64,000 nucleotides of DNA from Betaproteobacteria bacterium (lineage in GTDB: Bacteria; Pseudomonadota; Gammaproteobacteria; Burkholderiales; SG8-39): assembly GCA_016713125.1 (NCBI GenBank), contig JADJPT010000008.1, positions 62,001 to 126,000 of the forward strand, given 5' to 3'. Below, one piece after another: positions 35,536 to 46,137 of the stretch; the first letter of the stretch is position 1; every line of letters starts with the position of its first letter. Both the position numbers and the translations under genes were made by a program. The notes under the pieces were generated by a model. That model ran no database searches. It was not told the origin of the DNA and saw nothing but the letters and a program-made list of their open reading frames with translations.

Positions 35536-35629
35536 GCCGCGCATCGTACTGCAGGCGGGGTGCGGCGGCGCGTCGTGCAGCGAAACGCGGCTAGAATCGC
35601 CCGGACCGACCGCACCCGGAGAAACGCGC

Positions 35630-36355
35630 ATGCAGGCGGAAGAGATCTACGAGGTCCATGCCATCCGCTACGCCACGCTGGCGCGCAGCGCGGCCGAGAA
35701 GTTCATCGGCGGCGATCCGCACGAGGCCGGCGGCAACCTCGACTACTTCGTCTGGCTGCTGCGCTCGTCGCAGCGCACCTGGGTGGTCGACACCGGTTTC
35801 GGCGCGCAAGCCGCGGCGCGCCGCGGGCGCAGCTACCTGACCCCGCCGGTCGAGGGCCTGGCCCGCCTGGGGGTGCGCGCCGCGGAGGTCTCCGACGTGA
35901 TCATCACCCACCTGCACTACGACCACGTCGGCGGCTTCGATTTCTTCCCGGCCGCCCGCTTCCACCTGCAGGACGAGGAAATGCGCTACGCGACCGGACG
36001 GCACATGGGGCGGCGGCTGTTCAACCACGCCTACGAGGTCGAGGAGGTGGTCGGCATGGTGCGCGAGGTCTACCGGGGCCGCGTGGTGTTCCACGACGGC
36101 GATGCCGTGCTCGCCCCCGGGCTGTCGGTGCACCGCATCGGCGGGCATACCCTGGGACTGCAGTGCGTGCGCGTGAACACGCGCATCGGCCGGATCGTGC
36201 TGGCCTCGGACGCCGCGCACTTCTACGCCAACATGGACGAGGCGCGCCCGTTTCCCATCGTTCACGACCTGGGCGCGATGGCCGAGGGCTGGCGGCGCCT
36301 GCGCGAACTGGCCGACCATCCCGACGGGGTGGTGCCGGGCCACGATCCGCTGTGA
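35630..36355 (+). CDS. Lactonase-like MBL-fold hydrolase, frameshift near the C-terminus
   Basis: The zinc motif ITHLHYDHVGGFDFF, then HTLGLQ, ASDAAHFY and VPGHDPL mark an MBL hydrolase of the N-acyl-homoserine-lactonase-like group. The first ATG matching the family is 35630. The frame stops right after GHDPL, where relatives continue VM.RY. Adding one G at ~36352 continues as VMRRYRAADPALEGLAVR up to ~36410, immediately before the poly-G tract. The true gene probably ends near there. It could quench acyl-homoserine lactones or hydrolyse another lactone. Confidence 0.88.
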   Translation: MQAEEIYEVHAIRYATLARSAAEKFIGGDPHEAGGNLDYFVWLLRSSQRTWVVDTGFGAQAAARRGRSYLTPPVEGLARLGVRAAEVSDVIITHLHYDHVGGFDFFPAARFHLQDEEMRYATGRHMGRRLFNHAYEVEEVVGMVREVYRGRVVFHDGDAVLAPGLSVHRIGGHTLGLQCVRVNTRIGRIVLASDAAHFYANMDEARPFPIVHDLGAMAEGWRRLRELADHPDGVVPGHDPL

Positions 36356-36420
36356 TGCGCCGCTACCGCGCCGCCGATCCGGCCCTGGAAGGCCTGGCGG
36401 TGCGCCCGGCGCGCGCCGCC

Positions 36421-36452
36421 GGGGGGGGGGGTGAGGGGGGGGGGGGGGGGGG
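36421..36452. other. Poly-G tract (11 G, TGA, 18 G), probable assembly artefact
   Basis: All but 2 of 32 bases are G. It lies exactly between the end of the MBL gene and the katG leader, where the normal MBL C-terminus is lost. This looks like a sequencing failure or gap join, though a G-quadruplex-forming repeat cannot be excluded. Confidence 0.7.
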
Positions 36453-36553
36453 CTATCGCCCCCTAGGAAGATATCAATTGCCCGCGTGCCGGGCGGCGCC
36501 CACTGGCGACCGAGCAGCCGCCCGAAGTTGCCGTCAAGTCCAGGGAGGACATC

Positions 36554-38742
<2,189 letters not shown>

Positions 38743-38770
38743 GTCGCAGGGCGGCCGCCGTTGGGCGCCG

Positions 38771-39793
38771 TCACGCGGCGCCCAGCGGCGATTCCTGCAT
38801 CAGCGCGATCTGCTCGCGCAGTTCCAGGATGCGGTCCTGCCAGTAGCGCGGGCCGCCGAACCACGGAAAGGCGGCCGGAAACGCCGGGTCGTCCCAGCGC
38901 CGCGCGATCCACGCCGCGTAGTGGATCAGGCGCAGCGTGCGCAGCGCCTCGACCAGCTGCAGTTCGCGGTCGTCGAATTCGAAGAAATCCTCGTAGCCGG
39001 CGAGCACGTGGCGCAGCTGCGCCTTCATCGCCTCGGCGTCGCCCGACAGCAGCATCCACAGGTCCTGCACCGCGGGGCCGTTGCGCGCGTCGTCGAAGTC
39101 GACGAAGTGCGGGCCGCCGGGGTCTTCGCTGTTGCCGCCGCGCTCGGTCCACAGCACGTTGCCGGCATGGCAGTCGCCGTGCAGGCGTATGCAGCGCACC
39201 TGGCCGGCGCGCTGCCAGCAGTGCGCTACCGCTTCGAGCGCCTGGTCGACCACCGACAGCCAGGTGTCGCGCAGCTCGGGCGGCACGAAGCCCTGCTCTA
39301 GCAGGAAGGCGCGCGGCTCGCGGCCGAAGGTGTCGATGTCCAGCGCGGGTCGCGCCGCGAAGGGCCGGATCGCGCCCACCGCATGGATGCGTCCCATGAA
39401 GCGGCCGATCCACTCCAGCGTCTCCGGGCGGTCGAGCTCGGGCGCGCGCCCGCCGCGGCGCGCGAACAGCGAGAAGCGGAAACCCGAGGCGTGCGCCAGC
39501 GTGCCGCCGGCGATGTGCAGCGGCGGCACCACCGGTATCTCGCGCGCGGCGAGTTCCTCCGTGTAGGCGTGCTCCTCGAGGATCTGCGCCTCGCTCCAGC
39601 GGTTAGGGCGGTAGAACTTGGCGATCAGCGGCGGGCCTTCGTCCATGCCGACCTGGTAGACGCGGTTCTCGAAGCTGTTGAGGGCCATCAGCCGGCCGTC
39701 GGTGCGCAGGCCCAGGCTTTCGACCGCGTCGAGCACGCGGTCAGGGGTGAGTTCGGCGTAAGGGTGCGTCGAGGGCTGCAGGGTGGGGCTCAT
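38771..39793 (-). CDS. srkA: Stress response kinase A-like Ser/Thr kinase (YihE/SrkA)
   Basis: This 340-residue APH-fold kinase opens with LTPDRVLDAVESLGL. It carries NSFENRVYQV, LIAKFYRPNRWS, the catalytic loop IRLHGDCHAGN and the metal-binding VDFDDARNGPAVQDLW, all characteristic of SrkA (YihE/RdoA). In E. coli SrkA counteracts programmed death and supports the Cpx/oxidative stress response. Lying tail-to-tail with KatG fits an oxidative-stress neighbourhood, though they are on opposite strands. The stop is 28 bp past the expected katG end. Confidence 0.93.
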   Translation of the reverse strand: MSPTLQPSTHPYAELTPDRVLDAVESLGLRTDGRLMALNSFENRVYQVGMDEGPPLIAKFYRPNRWSEAQILEEHAYTEELAAREIPVVPPLHIAGGTLAHASGFRFSLFARRGGRAPELDRPETLEWIGRFMGRIHAVGAIRPFAARPALDIDTFGREPRAFLLEQGFVPPELRDTWLSVVDQALEAVAHCWQRAGQVRCIRLHGDCHAGNVLWTERGGNSEDPGGPHFVDFDDARNGPAVQDLWMLLSGDAEAMKAQLRHVLAGYEDFFEFDDRELQLVEALRTLRLIHYAAWIARRWDDPAFPAAFPWFGGPRYWQDRILELREQIALMQESPLGAA

Positions 39794-39852
39794 GCGACCA
39801 TTCTACGCGCCGGCCCTCTGCGGACCGGTGCGCCGCGCCGCGGCGGCGGCGC

Positions 39853-40884
39853 TCAGCCCAGCCGGCGCACCACCGCTCTGGCGAACTCCGCGGTGCCGGC
39901 GCTGCCGCCGAGGTCGCGCGTGCGCACCTTGTCTTCGCGCAGCGTGGCGTCGATCGCCGCGCGCAGGCGCTGCGCGAGCTCGCCGCGCTCGACGTGGTCT
40001 AGCATCAGCCCGGCGGCCAGCAGCAGGGCCAGCGGATTGGCCACGCCCTTGCCGGCGATGTCCGGCGCCGAGCCGTGCACGGCTTCGAAGATCGCCGCGC
40101 GCTCGCCGATGTTGGCGCCCGGCGCCATGCCCAGGCCGCCGACCAGGCCGGCGATCTCGTCGGACAGGATGTCGCCGAACAGGTTGGTGGTGACGATGAC
40201 GTCGAACTGCCAGGGGTCGAGCACCAGCTGCATGGCGCAGGCGTCGACGATGCGGTCGTCGAAGGCCACCCTGCCTTCATAGCGCCTGCCGACCTCGCGC
40301 GCGGTCTCGAGGAACACGCCGGTCAGCGCCTTCAGCACGTTGGCCTTGTGCACGATGGTGACCTTCTTCCGGCCGTGCCGGACGGCATAGTCGAAGGCGA
40401 ACTCGGCGATGCGCCTGCATTCGGCGCGCGTGTTGATGCCCGAGGAGATGGCCACCGCGTGCGGATCGTCGCCGATGGCGATGTAGTGCTCCCAGGCCAC
40501 GTACAGGCCCTCGATGTTCTCGCGCACCAGCACGATGTCGATGTCCTCGTAGCGCCCGCCGGGCACCATGGTGCGCGCCGGGCGCAGGTTGGCGTACAGG
40601 CCGAACTCCTCGCGCAGGCGCACGTTGACCGAGCGGAAGCCCCCGCCCACCGGGGTGGCCAGCGGACCCTTGAGCGCCAGGCGCGTGCGCCGGATGCTCT
40701 CCAGCAGGGCGGGCGGCAGCGGGTCGCCGTGCGCCTTGATCGCCGCCATGCCGCCTTCCTGGCGGTCCCAGTCGAAGGGCGCGCCCAGGGCGTCGAGGAT
40801 CTCGACCACGGCGGCGACGATTTCCGTGCCGATGCCGTCGCCGGGGATCAGGGTGGCGGGGATGCGTGCGGTGACTGTGGTCAT
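39853..40884 (-). CDS. Isocitrate/isopropylmalate dehydrogenase family enzyme
   Basis: The ~343-residue protein has ATLIPGDGIGTEI, the NAD-dependent isocitrate dehydrogenase-like SVNVRLREEFGLYANLRP, VRENIEGLY, the catalytic Lys in VTIVHKANVLK, and TTNLFGDILSDEIAGLVGG with GVANPLALLLAAG. Length and the ENIEGLY segment favour an NAD-type isocitrate dehydrogenase or homoisocitrate-like enzyme over LeuB. The start MTTVTARIPA (40884) is chosen as family-like. It is divergent from the MlaF-like gene. Confidence 0.9.
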   Translation of the reverse strand: MTTVTARIPATLIPGDGIGTEIVAAVVEILDALGAPFDWDRQEGGMAAIKAHGDPLPPALLESIRRTRLALKGPLATPVGGGFRSVNVRLREEFGLYANLRPARTMVPGGRYEDIDIVLVRENIEGLYVAWEHYIAIGDDPHAVAISSGINTRAECRRIAEFAFDYAVRHGRKKVTIVHKANVLKALTGVFLETAREVGRRYEGRVAFDDRIVDACAMQLVLDPWQFDVIVTTNLFGDILSDEIAGLVGGLGMAPGANIGERAAIFEAVHGSAPDIAGKGVANPLALLLAAGLMLDHVERGELAQRLRAAIDATLREDKVRTRDLGGSAGTAEFARAVVRRLG

Positions 40885-40940
40885 GGGAAGGCTCCTGCGG
40901 GCCGCCATTCTGGCATTCCGCACGGGGGTTGGGGAGAGGA

Positions 40941-40953
40941 TAAAATGCGCCGC
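40941..40953 (+). promoter_or_regulatory. -10 box placed for a leaderless transcript (TAAAAT-N7-ATG)
   Basis: TAAAAT is exactly 7 nt before the ATG at 40954, the same geometry as at 4312 and 5930. An upstream in-frame ATG (40945) lies inside the -10 region and is less likely. Confidence 0.35.
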
Positions 40954-41790
40954 ATGAACTCAAGCAACGAGCGGGCCGGACCGGAAGCGGACGCGGGCGA
41001 GGCCCTGGTCGAGATCACCGACCTGCATTTCGCCTATGGCGACAAGCCGATCTTCCGCGGCCTCTCGCTCAAGGTGCCGCGCGGCAAGGTGGTAGCCATC
41101 CTCGGTTCCAGCGGCAGCGGCAAGTCCACGCTGCTCAAGCTGATCGGCGGGCAGCTCAAGCCGGCCAGCGGCACCATTCGGGTGGACGGCCAGGTGGTGC
41201 ACGAGATCGACACCGCCGCGCTGTACGCGCTGCGCCGGCGTCTGGGCATGATGTTCCAGGTCAGCGGCCTGTTCAGCGACCTCTCGGTGTTCGAGAACAT
41301 CGCCTTCCCGCTGCGCGAGCACACCGACCTCGACGAGGAGATGATCCGCGCCCTGGTGCTGATGAAGCTGCACGCGGTGGGCTTGCGCGGCGCCAGCCGG
41401 CTGATGCCGGCCGACCTCTCGGGCGGCATGAACCGGCGCGTGGCGCTGGCGCGCGCCATCTCGCTCGAGCCGGCGATGGCCATGTACGACGAGCCCTTCG
41501 CCGGACTGGATCCGATCTCGCTGAACGTGATCGCCATGCTGATCCGCCGGCTGAACGACGTGATCGGCTCGACCTCCATCATCGTCACCTACGACGTCTC
41601 CGAGTCGCTCAAGCTGGTCGATTACATCTACGTGATCGAGAACGGGGTGGTGGCCGGCGAGGGCACGCCGCAGGAACTGCTGGCCTCGGACGACCCGTTC
41701 ATCAAGCAGTTCCTGCACCTGCTGCCGGACGGTCCGGTGCAGTTTCACGCGCCGGCGCGCCCCATCGCCGAAGACCTGCAACTGGGCTGA
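40954..41790 (+). CDS. MlaF-like ABC transporter ATPase (orphan)
   Basis: This ~278-residue ATPase has Walker A LGSSGSGKSTLLKLIGG, Q-loop MMFQVSGLFSDLSVFENIAFPLREH, signature DLSGGMNRRVALARAIS and Walker B MYDEPFAGLDPIS. The FPLREH and SGGM features are typical of MlaF, the ATPase of the MlaFEDB phospholipid transporter. The switch position reads VTYDVSESL, with Tyr where ABC ATPases usually have His. No MlaE, MlaD, MlaB or MlaC gene follows; the next gene is convergent bacteriohemerythrin. Either the permease is elsewhere or this ATPase serves another transporter. Confidence 0.88.
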   Translation: MNSSNERAGPEADAGEALVEITDLHFAYGDKPIFRGLSLKVPRGKVVAILGSSGSGKSTLLKLIGGQLKPASGTIRVDGQVVHEIDTAALYALRRRLGMMFQVSGLFSDLSVFENIAFPLREHTDLDEEMIRALVLMKLHAVGLRGASRLMPADLSGGMNRRVALARAISLEPAMAMYDEPFAGLDPISLNVIAMLIRRLNDVIGSTSIIVTYDVSESLKLVDYIYVIENGVVAGEGTPQELLASDDPFIKQFLHLLPDGPVQFHAPARPIAEDLQLG

Positions 41791-41839
41791 GCCCGCGCGT
41801 CGCGTTCCAGGCTCGTTGCCGGACCGCCGGCAACGGATC

Positions 41840-42262
41840 TCAGGCCTGCGCCGGCTCGGCCGCGCAGGCTTTTTCATGGCCGCGCTCCAGCATCCAGGCC
41901 GCGAGCATGGCGTCCATGGTCGCGGCGTGGCCGTCGAACCATTCGGCCAGCGCGATGGCCAGCTGGCGGCCCAGTTCGCTCTCGCCCCCGGCCACGCGCG
42001 CGCGCACCTCGCGCACGATCATCAGCACGTTCTCGTGTTCGCCCTTGTGGCAGTGCTGCGGCGGGAAGCCGGTGTCCTCCATCCAGCGCCGCTCCATCTC
42101 GAAATGTTCCTCGGTGTGCTCGGCCAGCGCCGCGAGCGCGGCGGACATGCCGGCCGCGTCGGCGGCGGCGGCCGCCTCGAGCAGGGCGACGAACTCGCGG
42201 TGTGTGGTGTCCATGGGCTCCAGGCCCAGGAGGTGGCGGTCCTGCCATTGCACTTCGGACAT
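41840..42262 (-). CDS. Bacteriohemerythrin
   Basis: This 140-residue four-helix protein contains all expected di-iron ligands. These are His in MDTTHREF, the HTEEHFEMER pair with Glu, HCHKGEHEN and the WFDGHAATMD His/Asp near the C-terminus. Such proteins bind O2 reversibly and serve in oxygen storage, delivery or sensing. ATG 42262 is the family-like start. No signal peptide or membrane segment is seen, so it is cytoplasmic. It converges with the MlaF-like gene. Confidence 0.94.
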   Translation of the reverse strand: MSEVQWQDRHLLGLEPMDTTHREFVALLEAAAAADAAGMSAALAALAEHTEEHFEMERRWMEDTGFPPQHCHKGEHENVLMIVREVRARVAGGESELGRQLAIALAEWFDGHAATMDAMLAAWMLERGHEKACAAEPAQA

Positions 42263-42381
42263 GATTCCCTTCTTTCCTGCTTTCGGCGGTCCGCCAGCAT
42301 AGCCTCGGGCGGCGCGGGCGGCTTGACCTGGGTCAAGCGCCCGGGCCGCCCGGAGGCGCTGCTTCGCCCGGTACGGCGAGC

Positions 42382-42693
42382 TCAGTACGGCGAGTAGTAG
42401 ATGGTGCCGTTGCCCAGCCCGAACTCGAACACCAGCGGCCGCGGCACGATCACCGCGCGCGGCGGCGCGTAGTAGTAGTACGCCTGCGGTGCCGGCCGGT
42501 AGTAGTGGTGCGGGTAGTGGCGCGGCGGCACGTAGCGGTGGCGTTCGTGGGCATGCTGGCGAGCATCGTGGCGGCCGTGGTCGCGGCGGTCGTGGCGATC
42601 GTACCGGTCGTTGCGGTCGCCGGCCCAGGCCGGCGCCGCGGCGAGCAGGACGGCGCCGGCCAGGGCGCCGAGGGTGAGCTTGCGTGCGTTCAT
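42382..42693 (-). CDS. Small exported His/Tyr-rich protein
   Basis: The 103-residue product has a clear signal peptide (residues 1-~26, AAPAWAG). A very His/Arg/Asp-rich stretch (RYDRHDRRDHGRHDARQHAH) is followed by a Tyr-rich segment (HYYRPAPQAYYYY) and an IVPRPLVFEFGLG tail. The composition suggests metal or surface binding in the periplasm, but no family function is known. ATG has GGAGG 9 nt upstream. It is a lone gene between the hemerythrin and a Bug operon. Confidence 0.75.
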   Translation of the reverse strand: MNARKLTLGALAGAVLLAAAPAWAGDRNDRYDRHDRRDHGRHDARQHAHERHRYVPPRHYPHHYYRPAPQAYYYYAPPRAVIVPRPLVFEFGLGNGTIYYSPY

Positions 42694-42812
42694 GATGGAG
42701 CCTCCTTGTGGTTGTCGTTGATGACTGCGCCACAAGTAACGCACGCCCGGCCGGCCAGGGCTGCGACAGTCTGTAACGGGGTGTAAGACCCCGTCCTTAT
42801 TCGCAGCGGGCC

Positions 42813-43805
42813 TTACTCCTGCTTCACGCCGGCGCGCTCGATCACGCGCGCCCACTTGTCGAGTTCGGCGGCGTAGAAGGCGGCGAACTGCGCCTGCGGC
42901 GGCGTGCCGGGTTCGACGCCGTACTTGGCGAAGCTCTCGCGCACTGCATCGGACTTGAGCACCGCCTGCAGGTCGGCCGACAGGCGCGCGGTGACCTCGG
43001 CCGGCAGGCCGCCGGGCGCGTACATGCCGAACCAGGCGGTGGCCTCGAAGCCCTTCACGCCGGACTCGTCGATGGTCGGCACCTCGGGCAGCGAGGCCGA
43101 GCGCGTCATGCTGGTCACGCCCAGGGCGCGCAGCTTGCCGCTCTTCACGTGCTGGATCACGGTGGGCACCGAGTCGAACATCACCGGGATCTGGCCGCCG
43201 AGCAGGTCGTTCATGGCCGGGGCCGCGCCCTTGTACGGGATGTGCGTCATGTCGATGCCGGTCATGGCCTTGAACAGCTCGCCCGACAGGTGGTTGGAGC
43301 CGCCGATGCCGGTGGAGCCGAAGCTCAGCTTGCCGGGCTGCGATTTCGCCAGCGCGACGAACTCCTGCACGCTCTTCACGTTCAGGCTCGGATGCACGAC
43401 CAGCACGTTGGGTACCGCGCCGACCAGCGCGATCGGCGTGAAGTCGCGGCGCGCATCGTAGGGCAGCTTCTTCATCAGGCTGGGGTTGATCACCTGGTGC
43501 GTGGCGGTGACCAGCAGCGTGTAGCCGTCGGCCGCGGCCTTGGCGACTTCGGCCGTGCCGATGGTGCCGCCGGCGCCGGCCTTGTTCTCCACCAGCACCG
43601 ATTGCTTCCAGCGCTGGCCCAGCTGGTTGGCCAGGTCGCGCGCCAGGATGTCGGTGGTGCCGCCGGGCGGGAAGGGCACGACGATGCGCACCGGCTTGGA
43701 CGGGTAGCCCTGCGCGTGCGCGGGCGCGGCTGCGAAACCGGCCGCGGCGGCGAGGGTGGCCACGGCGGCCAGGGCGGCGAGGCCGCGGGGTTTCATCTTC
43801 ATCAT
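42813..43805 (-). CDS. Bug-family solute-binding protein
   Basis: This intact 330-residue receptor has a signal peptide to about residue 31 (AAPAHAQG). VRIVVPFPPGGTTDILARDL, VENKAGAGGTIGTAE, AADGYTLLVTA, FGSTGIGGSNHLSGELF and HIPYKGAAPAM follow, a very typical Bug sequence. Its start overlaps the end of a MaoC-type dehydratase gene by 4 bp, forming the third gene of the operon MaoC-MaoC-Bug. This suggests it imports an acid that is then metabolised as a CoA ester. Confidence 0.94.
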   Translation of the reverse strand: MMKMKPRGLAALAAVATLAAAAGFAAAPAHAQGYPSKPVRIVVPFPPGGTTDILARDLANQLGQRWKQSVLVENKAGAGGTIGTAEVAKAAADGYTLLVTATHQVINPSLMKKLPYDARRDFTPIALVGAVPNVLVVHPSLNVKSVQEFVALAKSQPGKLSFGSTGIGGSNHLSGELFKAMTGIDMTHIPYKGAAPAMNDLLGGQIPVMFDSVPTVIQHVKSGKLRALGVTSMTRSASLPEVPTIDESGVKGFEATAWFGMYAPGGLPAEVTARLSADLQAVLKSDAVRESFAKYGVEPGTPPQAQFAAFYAAELDKWARVIERAGVKQE

Positions 43806-44308
43806 GCTGTCTCCTTGGTGCGGGTGGATCCCGCGGTTTCCAGTGGGAACTCGACCATCGCCTCGCCCTGCGCGATCTTCTCGCCGCGCTGGTTGGTGAT
43901 GGCCACGTCGACCAGCGCCCAGCGGCTCTTCTCGGTGCTGCGCTTGTACTTCACGCGCCCGCCGGGGGTGATGGTGTCGCCGGGACGCACCGGCGCGAGC
44001 CAGCGCGTCTCCAGGCGCCGGTGCACGCCGCCGACCGGGTACAGCCAGTCGGTCAGCATGCGCGACAGCAGGCCGAAGTTGCTCATGCCGTGCATGATGA
44101 TGCCGCCGAAGCTGGTCTTGCCGAAGCTGCCCTTCATGTAGTCGTCGTCCAGGTGCAGCGGGTTGAAGTCCAGCGATCCCTCGCAGAAGGCGCGGATCGT
44201 CTCGCGCGTCACGGCGAAGGGCTGGCCCGGCACCTCGGTGCCTTCCTTGAGCGCCTCGAAGGCGGCGGTGGTGTGTGCGTTTGCGGTCTGGTTCATGTCG
44301 GGTCTCAC
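43802..44308 (-). CDS. MaoC-like (R)-hydratase domain protein
   Basis: The 168-residue hot-dog protein contains the hydratase-2 motif region DFNPLHLDDDYMKGSFG with the catalytic Asp/His and GGIIMHGMSNFGLLSRML. MaoC proteins hydrate enoyl-CoA esters. The GTG start (44308) overlaps the stop of the upstream MaoC gene (GTGA); an internal ATG at 44296 is the alternative. Two consecutive MaoC genes probably form a heterodimer, as in mesaconyl- or other two-chain hydratases. Confidence 0.88.
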   Translation of the reverse strand: MRPDMNQTANAHTTAAFEALKEGTEVPGQPFAVTRETIRAFCEGSLDFNPLHLDDDYMKGSFGKTSFGGIIMHGMSNFGLLSRMLTDWLYPVGGVHRRLETRWLAPVRPGDTITPGGRVKYKRSTEKSRWALVDVAITNQRGEKIAQGEAMVEFPLETAGSTRTKETA

Positions 44309-44775
44309 ATCGGGCGGATGGTCTGGCCGCGGCCGGAGCAGATCACCTGGCCGTGCTGGTTGAAGAACACGTTGTCGTGCACGACGAACAGGCGGTCCTT
44401 CTTCATGAACTTGTCGAGCGCGCGCGCCTGCAGCGTGATGGTGTCGCCGGGGCGCGCCGGGATGTTGTAGCTCCAGCTCTGCCCGGCGTTGATGGTGCCG
44501 GGGCTGCGCATCCAGTCGTCGATCGGCGTGCAGGAGAACATCAGCAGGATGTGGATCGAGGGCGGCGCGATCAGTCCGCCGTAGGGCGAGGCCTTGGCGT
44601 AGGCCTCGTCGTAGTACAGCGGGTGCCTGTCGCCCACCGACTCGCAGTACTTGTGGATCGCCTCCAGCGTGAGCAGGTAGGGGATGGTCTTGCGCGGCTC
44701 GCCCGGGACGATGTCGTCCCAGATCTTGCGGCGCTTCTCGTCTTTCCAGAAATCGGTCTCGAACTGTGCGGACAT
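44305..44775 (-). CDS. MaoC-like dehydratase, N-terminal-type hot-dog protein
   Basis: This 156-residue protein resembles the FAS1-like N-terminal half of two-chain MaoC hydratases: IPYLLTLEAIHKYCESVGDRHPLYYDEAYAK, a GLIAPPSIHILLMF segment and a late VICSGRGQTIRPM. It lacks a clear D..H catalytic pair of the second chain, so it probably complements the downstream MaoC protein. ATG 44775 is the family-like start. It opens the minus-strand operon, divergent from the IclR gene. Confidence 0.85.
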   Translation of the reverse strand: MSAQFETDFWKDEKRRKIWDDIVPGEPRKTIPYLLTLEAIHKYCESVGDRHPLYYDEAYAKASPYGGLIAPPSIHILLMFSCTPIDDWMRSPGTINAGQSWSYNIPARPGDTITLQARALDKFMKKDRLFVVHDNVFFNQHGQVICSGRGQTIRPM

Positions 44776-44937
44776 GGGGGTTCCCGGTGAGGTGGTGCGA
44801 ATGCGGTGGGCCGGAACCTGCGTGCCCGCCTGCGTCACGGCTTGCGTGACCGCCAGGCGAACGGTAATGTTCGCGGCACGGTCATTTGGACATATCCGGC
44901 CCGGAGGGTCAATGCGGTTTCATATTGCAGGGCAGCA

Positions 44938-45705
44938 ATGACGGCGGCCGAAGACGGCGAGGCCGGGCACGACAGCGAAACCCATGTGCGCGCCATCGCG
45001 CGCGGCCTGGCGGTGATCGAGGCCATGGGCGAGGGCGCGGCGGCGCACACCATCGCCGAACTCGCCGCGGCCACCGCGCTGCCGCGCAGCGTGGTGCGCC
45101 GCGTGCTGCTCACGCTGTGCGGCCTGGGCTACGCCCGCGGCGACGGCGCGCGCTATGCGCTCACGCCGCGCGCGTTGAAGCTGGGTCTGTCCTATCTCGG
45201 TTCGCAGCCGGCCTGGCGGCACGGCCAGGTCGCGCTCGAGGACCTGCGCGCCGAGACCGGCGAATCCTGTTCGCTGGCGGTGCTCGACGGCGAGGAGATC
45301 GTCTACCTGCTGCGCGTGCCCTCGCGCCGCATCCTGGCCATGAGCCTGACGGTCGGCAGCCGGCTGCCCGCGCACGCCGTTTCGCTGGGCCGCGTGCTGC
45401 TCGCCCATCTCGACGACGAAGCCCTCGAGACCTACCTCGAGCGCGCCGCGCCGCCCGGTCCGCGCCGCCTGCGCACCCAGCTGCGCGCGGTGCGCGAGCA
45501 GGGCTATGCCTGGGTGGACGGCGTGCTCGACGAGGCGATCTGCGGCCTGGCGGTGCCGGTGCGCGATGCCGGCGGCGCGGTGGTGGCGGCCGTGAACGTC
45601 AGCACCATTTCGGGCAAGATGGACGAGGTGCAGGCCAGGAAGCGCCTGCTGGTGCCGCTGCGGCACGCCGCCGAACAGATCCGCGCATTGGGCGCGGGCC
45701 GCTAG
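44938..45705 (+). CDS. IclR-family transcriptional regulator (PcaR/PcaU/PobR-like)
   Basis: This ~255-residue IclR has an HTH with HTIAELAAATALPRSVVRRVL and an effector domain of the protocatechuate/p-hydroxybenzoate regulator type: YLGSQPAWRHGQVALEDLRA, LAMSLTVGSRLPAHAVSLGRVLL, REQGYAWVDGVLDEAICGLAVPV. ATG 44938 is family-like. A small GGA-CATA-TCC palindrome (44888-44897) lies in the divergent region with the MaoC operon. It probably controls both that operon and its own downstream genes. Confidence 0.92.
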   Translation: MTAAEDGEAGHDSETHVRAIARGLAVIEAMGEGAAAHTIAELAAATALPRSVVRRVLLTLCGLGYARGDGARYALTPRALKLGLSYLGSQPAWRHGQVALEDLRAETGESCSLAVLDGEEIVYLLRVPSRRILAMSLTVGSRLPAHAVSLGRVLLAHLDDEALETYLERAAPPGPRRLRTQLRAVREQGYAWVDGVLDEAICGLAVPVRDAGGAVVAAVNVSTISGKMDEVQARKRLLVPLRHAAEQIRALGAGR

Positions 45706-45717
45706 AACGGAATACCG

Positions 45718-46086
45718 ATGACCGCCTACGTCACACCGCGCCTGACCGACATCGACTCCATCAGCCCCGACGTGGCGCAGCGCGCCACGCGCATCGCCTT
45801 CAACACGCCGCAGGGCGTGGGGCAGGTGACCTGCACCTTCGGCGCCGAGGTGCTCGACAAGCTGCTCGCCTGCCTGATCGAGAACCGCCATCCCGGCCTG
45901 CCGGCGCTGGGCCGCGACCTGCACGTGGTGCGCGCCGCCGGCACGCGCGTGGTGCGCAACCCTTCGGGCGGCGCGCCGCTGCTGGTGATCGCGCTGGACA
46001 GCGGCCTGGAGTTCGAGGTGCCGGTCAGCGCCGCACTGCGCGAACAGATCGACGCCGCGATTGACAGCGGCAGGCCCGGCGGCTAG
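45718..46086 (+). CDS. Conserved-looking protein of unknown function (122 aa)
   Basis: The family is not recognised. The sequence has no signal peptide or membrane helix. It reads as a compact alpha/beta domain (RIAFNTPQGVGQVTCTFGAE, LPALGRDLHVVRAAGTRVV, LLVIALDSGLEFEVPVSA). It lies 12 bp after the IclR gene and 51 bp before the FAH gene, on the same strand and with host codon use, so it is likely a real operon member of that pathway. Confidence 0.65.
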   Translation: MTAYVTPRLTDIDSISPDVAQRATRIAFNTPQGVGQVTCTFGAEVLDKLLACLIENRHPGLPALGRDLHVVRAAGTRVVRNPSGGAPLLVIALDSGLEFEVPVSAALREQIDAAIDSGRPGG

Positions 46087-46137
46087 TTTGCCGCCCTTCC
46101 GCCGTCTTCCCATCGACTTTCAAAACCGGAACCGAAC

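Noticed and set aside
38743..39399. C-terminal extension of KatG
   Set aside because: It is the antisense shadow of srkA and follows a probable lost stop codon.
42904..43461. Plus-strand open frame inside the minus-strand Bug gene
   Set aside because: Antisense shadow; the minus-strand product has all Bug motifs and a signal peptide.
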